Origin: Nitrososphaerales archaeon
Lineage (GTDB): Archaea; Thermoproteota; Nitrososphaeria; Nitrososphaerales; Gagatemarchaeaceae
Direction: 5' to 3'
Length of the DNA stretch: 6,140 nt
Assembly: GCA_030039515.1 (NCBI GenBank)
Contig: JASHVT010000099.1
Span: forward strand, 1-6,140
The position numbers and the translations under genes are program-made. Shown one piece after another: positions 5,035 through 6,140 of this stretch. Positions within the stretch are counted from its first letter, which is position 1. Each line of letters starts with the position of its first letter. The notes below the pieces were generated by a model, which was not told where the DNA came from, made no database searches, and saw only the letters and a list, made by a program, of their open reading frames with translations.

Positions 5035-5991
5035 TTGCGAGTCGTATGCATCTCTCACAGGAAAGATGTCGACGGGCTCGGGGCCGCGGCCATAGTCGCG
5101 GCGTCCACGCGGGCATCGGTGGTCCTCTCAGACTACGACGACCTGATAGCCAACATGAAGGAGGCGCCGCGGGACATCGACGGGCTCGTGCTCTGCGACC
5201 TCGGAACAGACAACGCGGACCTGGAGGACTTCCTGTCAGAGGCGAGGAAGGTCACGGCTAGGGCCACCTTCACCTACATCGACCACCATGCGATGAGCAC
5301 GACGACGAGGAACAAGCTGAGACGCGCCGGCGTCAGGCTCGTCCACGACGAGAAGGAGTGCTCGAGCGTACTCGCCTACAAGACCTTCGAGAAGTCCCTC
5401 CCCCTCTCGGCGAGGAAGATAGCTCTCTACGGCGCGGTCACAGACTACATGGACGACTCCCCGCTCTCCAAGAAGATGATGGAGCAGTTCGACCGTCAGA
5501 TGGTCCTCCTGGAGGCCACGATGCTCTCGTACGCTCTGGGAAGGAGGGCAGGGACGCCCGGCTTCGCCGAGAGGATAGTGTCGGAGCTAGCCGACATGAA
5601 ACAGCCCCACGAGATGGAGGGAGTCCCGGAGGCTGCTGAGGAGCAGCTCGCCGAGATGACCGCGCTCGCCGATGAAGTCAAGGCAGGCGGAAAGAAGCAA
5701 GGGAGGCTTGCGTACATGATAACCGACCAGTACTCGACGGGGAACGTCGCGAAGCTGCTGATCGGGGCCTTCGGGGTCCCGCTCGGGGTCGCCCTCAAGG
5801 AGAAGAACGAGGGATGGTACGAGGTGAGCCTCAGAGGCACCTCTGACTGCAAGGTACACCTGGGGAGGACGCTCGCGGAGCTCTCCGGCCGGCTCGGAGG
5901 GAGCGGAGGAGGGCACGCGAAGGCGGCGGGCTGCAGGATCCCTGTCGCCCACGCCGAAAGGCTCCTCCTCGAGCTCTCGAAGAGGGCCTAG
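5035..5991 (+). CDS. DHH/DHHA1 family phosphoesterase (RecJ-like)
   Basis: The protein has 318 residues from TTG 5035, chosen because the TATA box at 5003-5008 implies a leaderless start there and the sequence then begins MRVVCISHRKDVDG, normal for the family. The longer in-frame TTG at 4993 would add 14 residues encoded across the promoter. The N-terminal DHH domain shows motif I HRKDVDG (8-14), motif II VLCDLG with D55, motif III IDHH (82-85) and motif IV GAVTDY with D137. These Asp and His residues should bind two metal ions, usually manganese. The C-terminal DHHA1 domain ends in GGGHAKAAG (291-299), which contacts the substrate. Family members hydrolyse phosphodiester bonds in short nucleic acids or (cyclic di-)nucleotides; which substrate is used here cannot be read from sequence. 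All catalytic motifs look intact. It is convergent with the gene at the window's end, with 11 bases between stops. Confidence is high for the family and low for the substrate. Confidence 0.95.
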   Translation: MRVVCISHRKDVDGLGAAAIVAASTRASVVLSDYDDLIANMKEAPRDIDGLVLCDLGTDNADLEDFLSEARKVTARATFTYIDHHAMSTTTRNKLRRAGVRLVHDEKECSSVLAYKTFEKSLPLSARKIALYGAVTDYMDDSPLSKKMMEQFDRQMVLLEATMLSYALGRRAGTPGFAERIVSELADMKQPHEMEGVPEAAEEQLAEMTALADEVKAGGKKQGRLAYMITDQYSTGNVAKLLIGAFGVPLGVALKEKNEGWYEVSLRGTSDCKVHLGRTLAELSGRLGGSGGGHAKAAGCRIPVAHAERLLLELSKRA

Positions 5992-6002
5992 CCTCGCCGT
6001 AC

Positions 6003-6140
6003 CTAGCCCGCCTTCACGCACTTGGCCACTATGGACCCGCCCAACTGGGTCTCGTGGATCGAGACCTCCCTGAAGCGGCGCGAGAGAAACCTCCCCAGGT
6101 CCGCGTTGCGCAGGACGAGGACATATGTGTCGAAGATGGA
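6003..6140 (-). CDS. C-terminal end of an unidentified protein (rest lies beyond the window)
   Basis: The minus strand is open from the window edge to TAG at 6005-6003, giving the last 45 residues of a protein: SIFDTYVLVLRNADLGRF, then LSRRFREVSIHETQLGGS and IVAKCVKAG. The codons are GC-ending and match the neighbouring DHH gene. The composition (alternating hydrophobic strands, a basic SRRF stretch, a final strand IVAKCVKAG) looks like the end of a soluble alpha/beta enzyme. I do not recognise the family. Its stop is 11 bases from the stop of the DHH gene, so the two are convergent and tightly packed, with no room for an elaborate terminator. That it is a real gene is fairly likely from the frame and codons; the function is unknown. 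Confidence 0.65.
   Translation of the reverse strand, partial: SIFDTYVLVLRNADLGRFLSRRFREVSIHETQLGGSIVAKCVKAG

Noticed and set aside
5496..6021. Minus-strand frames of 118 and 144 codons opposite the DHH gene
   Set aside because: Shadows of the DHH reading frame; all catalytic motifs lie on the plus strand.

Overview
The window looks like a piece of a GC-rich archaeal genome. The codons favour AGG for arginine and ATA for isoleucine, and the likely starts are often GTG or TTG. Two genes have a TATA-like box about 26-29 bases before the start codon and no ribosome binding site, which is the leaderless archaeal pattern. Secreted Thr/Ser-rich and Ig-like surface proteins next to an archaeal-type DHH phosphoesterase fit the TACK archaea (for example the Nitrososphaeria or a neighbour). 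That placement is inference; no rRNA or tRNA is present to settle it.

The left two thirds (1-4235) is a cell-surface locus. The window opens inside a secreted protein whose visible first 200 residues are a mucin-like stalk built from a degenerate 13-residue Thr/Ser/Tyr repeat. Two beta-rich globular domains with paired cysteines follow. A 284-base spacer may hold a 29-codon single-membrane-span ORF on the minus strand. It also holds the promoter of an 802-residue protein with a signal peptide, about seven tandem Ig-like domains, one C-terminal membrane helix and a short basic tail. Both large proteins should sit outside the cell: one as a glycosylated stalk plus head, the other as a membrane-anchored fibre.

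The middle (4075-4992) is a small accessory patch. A minus-strand protein with two predicted membrane helices overlaps the 3' end of the Ig-like gene by 161 bases. Divergent from it lies a wrecked AbrB/MazE-type antitoxin gene. Two slippage-type frameshifts can be placed in it, and an ATGA stop/start overlap at its end leads to a reading frame that does not continue as a toxin. A 9-bp inverted repeat with centres 20 bp apart lies between the divergent genes and looks like an operator. A strong hairpin with a TTCG loop precedes the next promoter.

The right end (5002-6140) is housekeeping-like. An intact 318-residue DHH/DHHA1 phosphoesterase has a leaderless promoter, and its likely start is TTG at 5035. 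Eleven bases beyond its stop is the convergent 3' end of another minus-strand gene that runs off the window.

I did not find a clear new defence or mobile system. The items most worth a second look are the decayed antitoxin with its retained operator-like repeat, the antisense-overlapping membrane protein, and the mucin-like repeat array.
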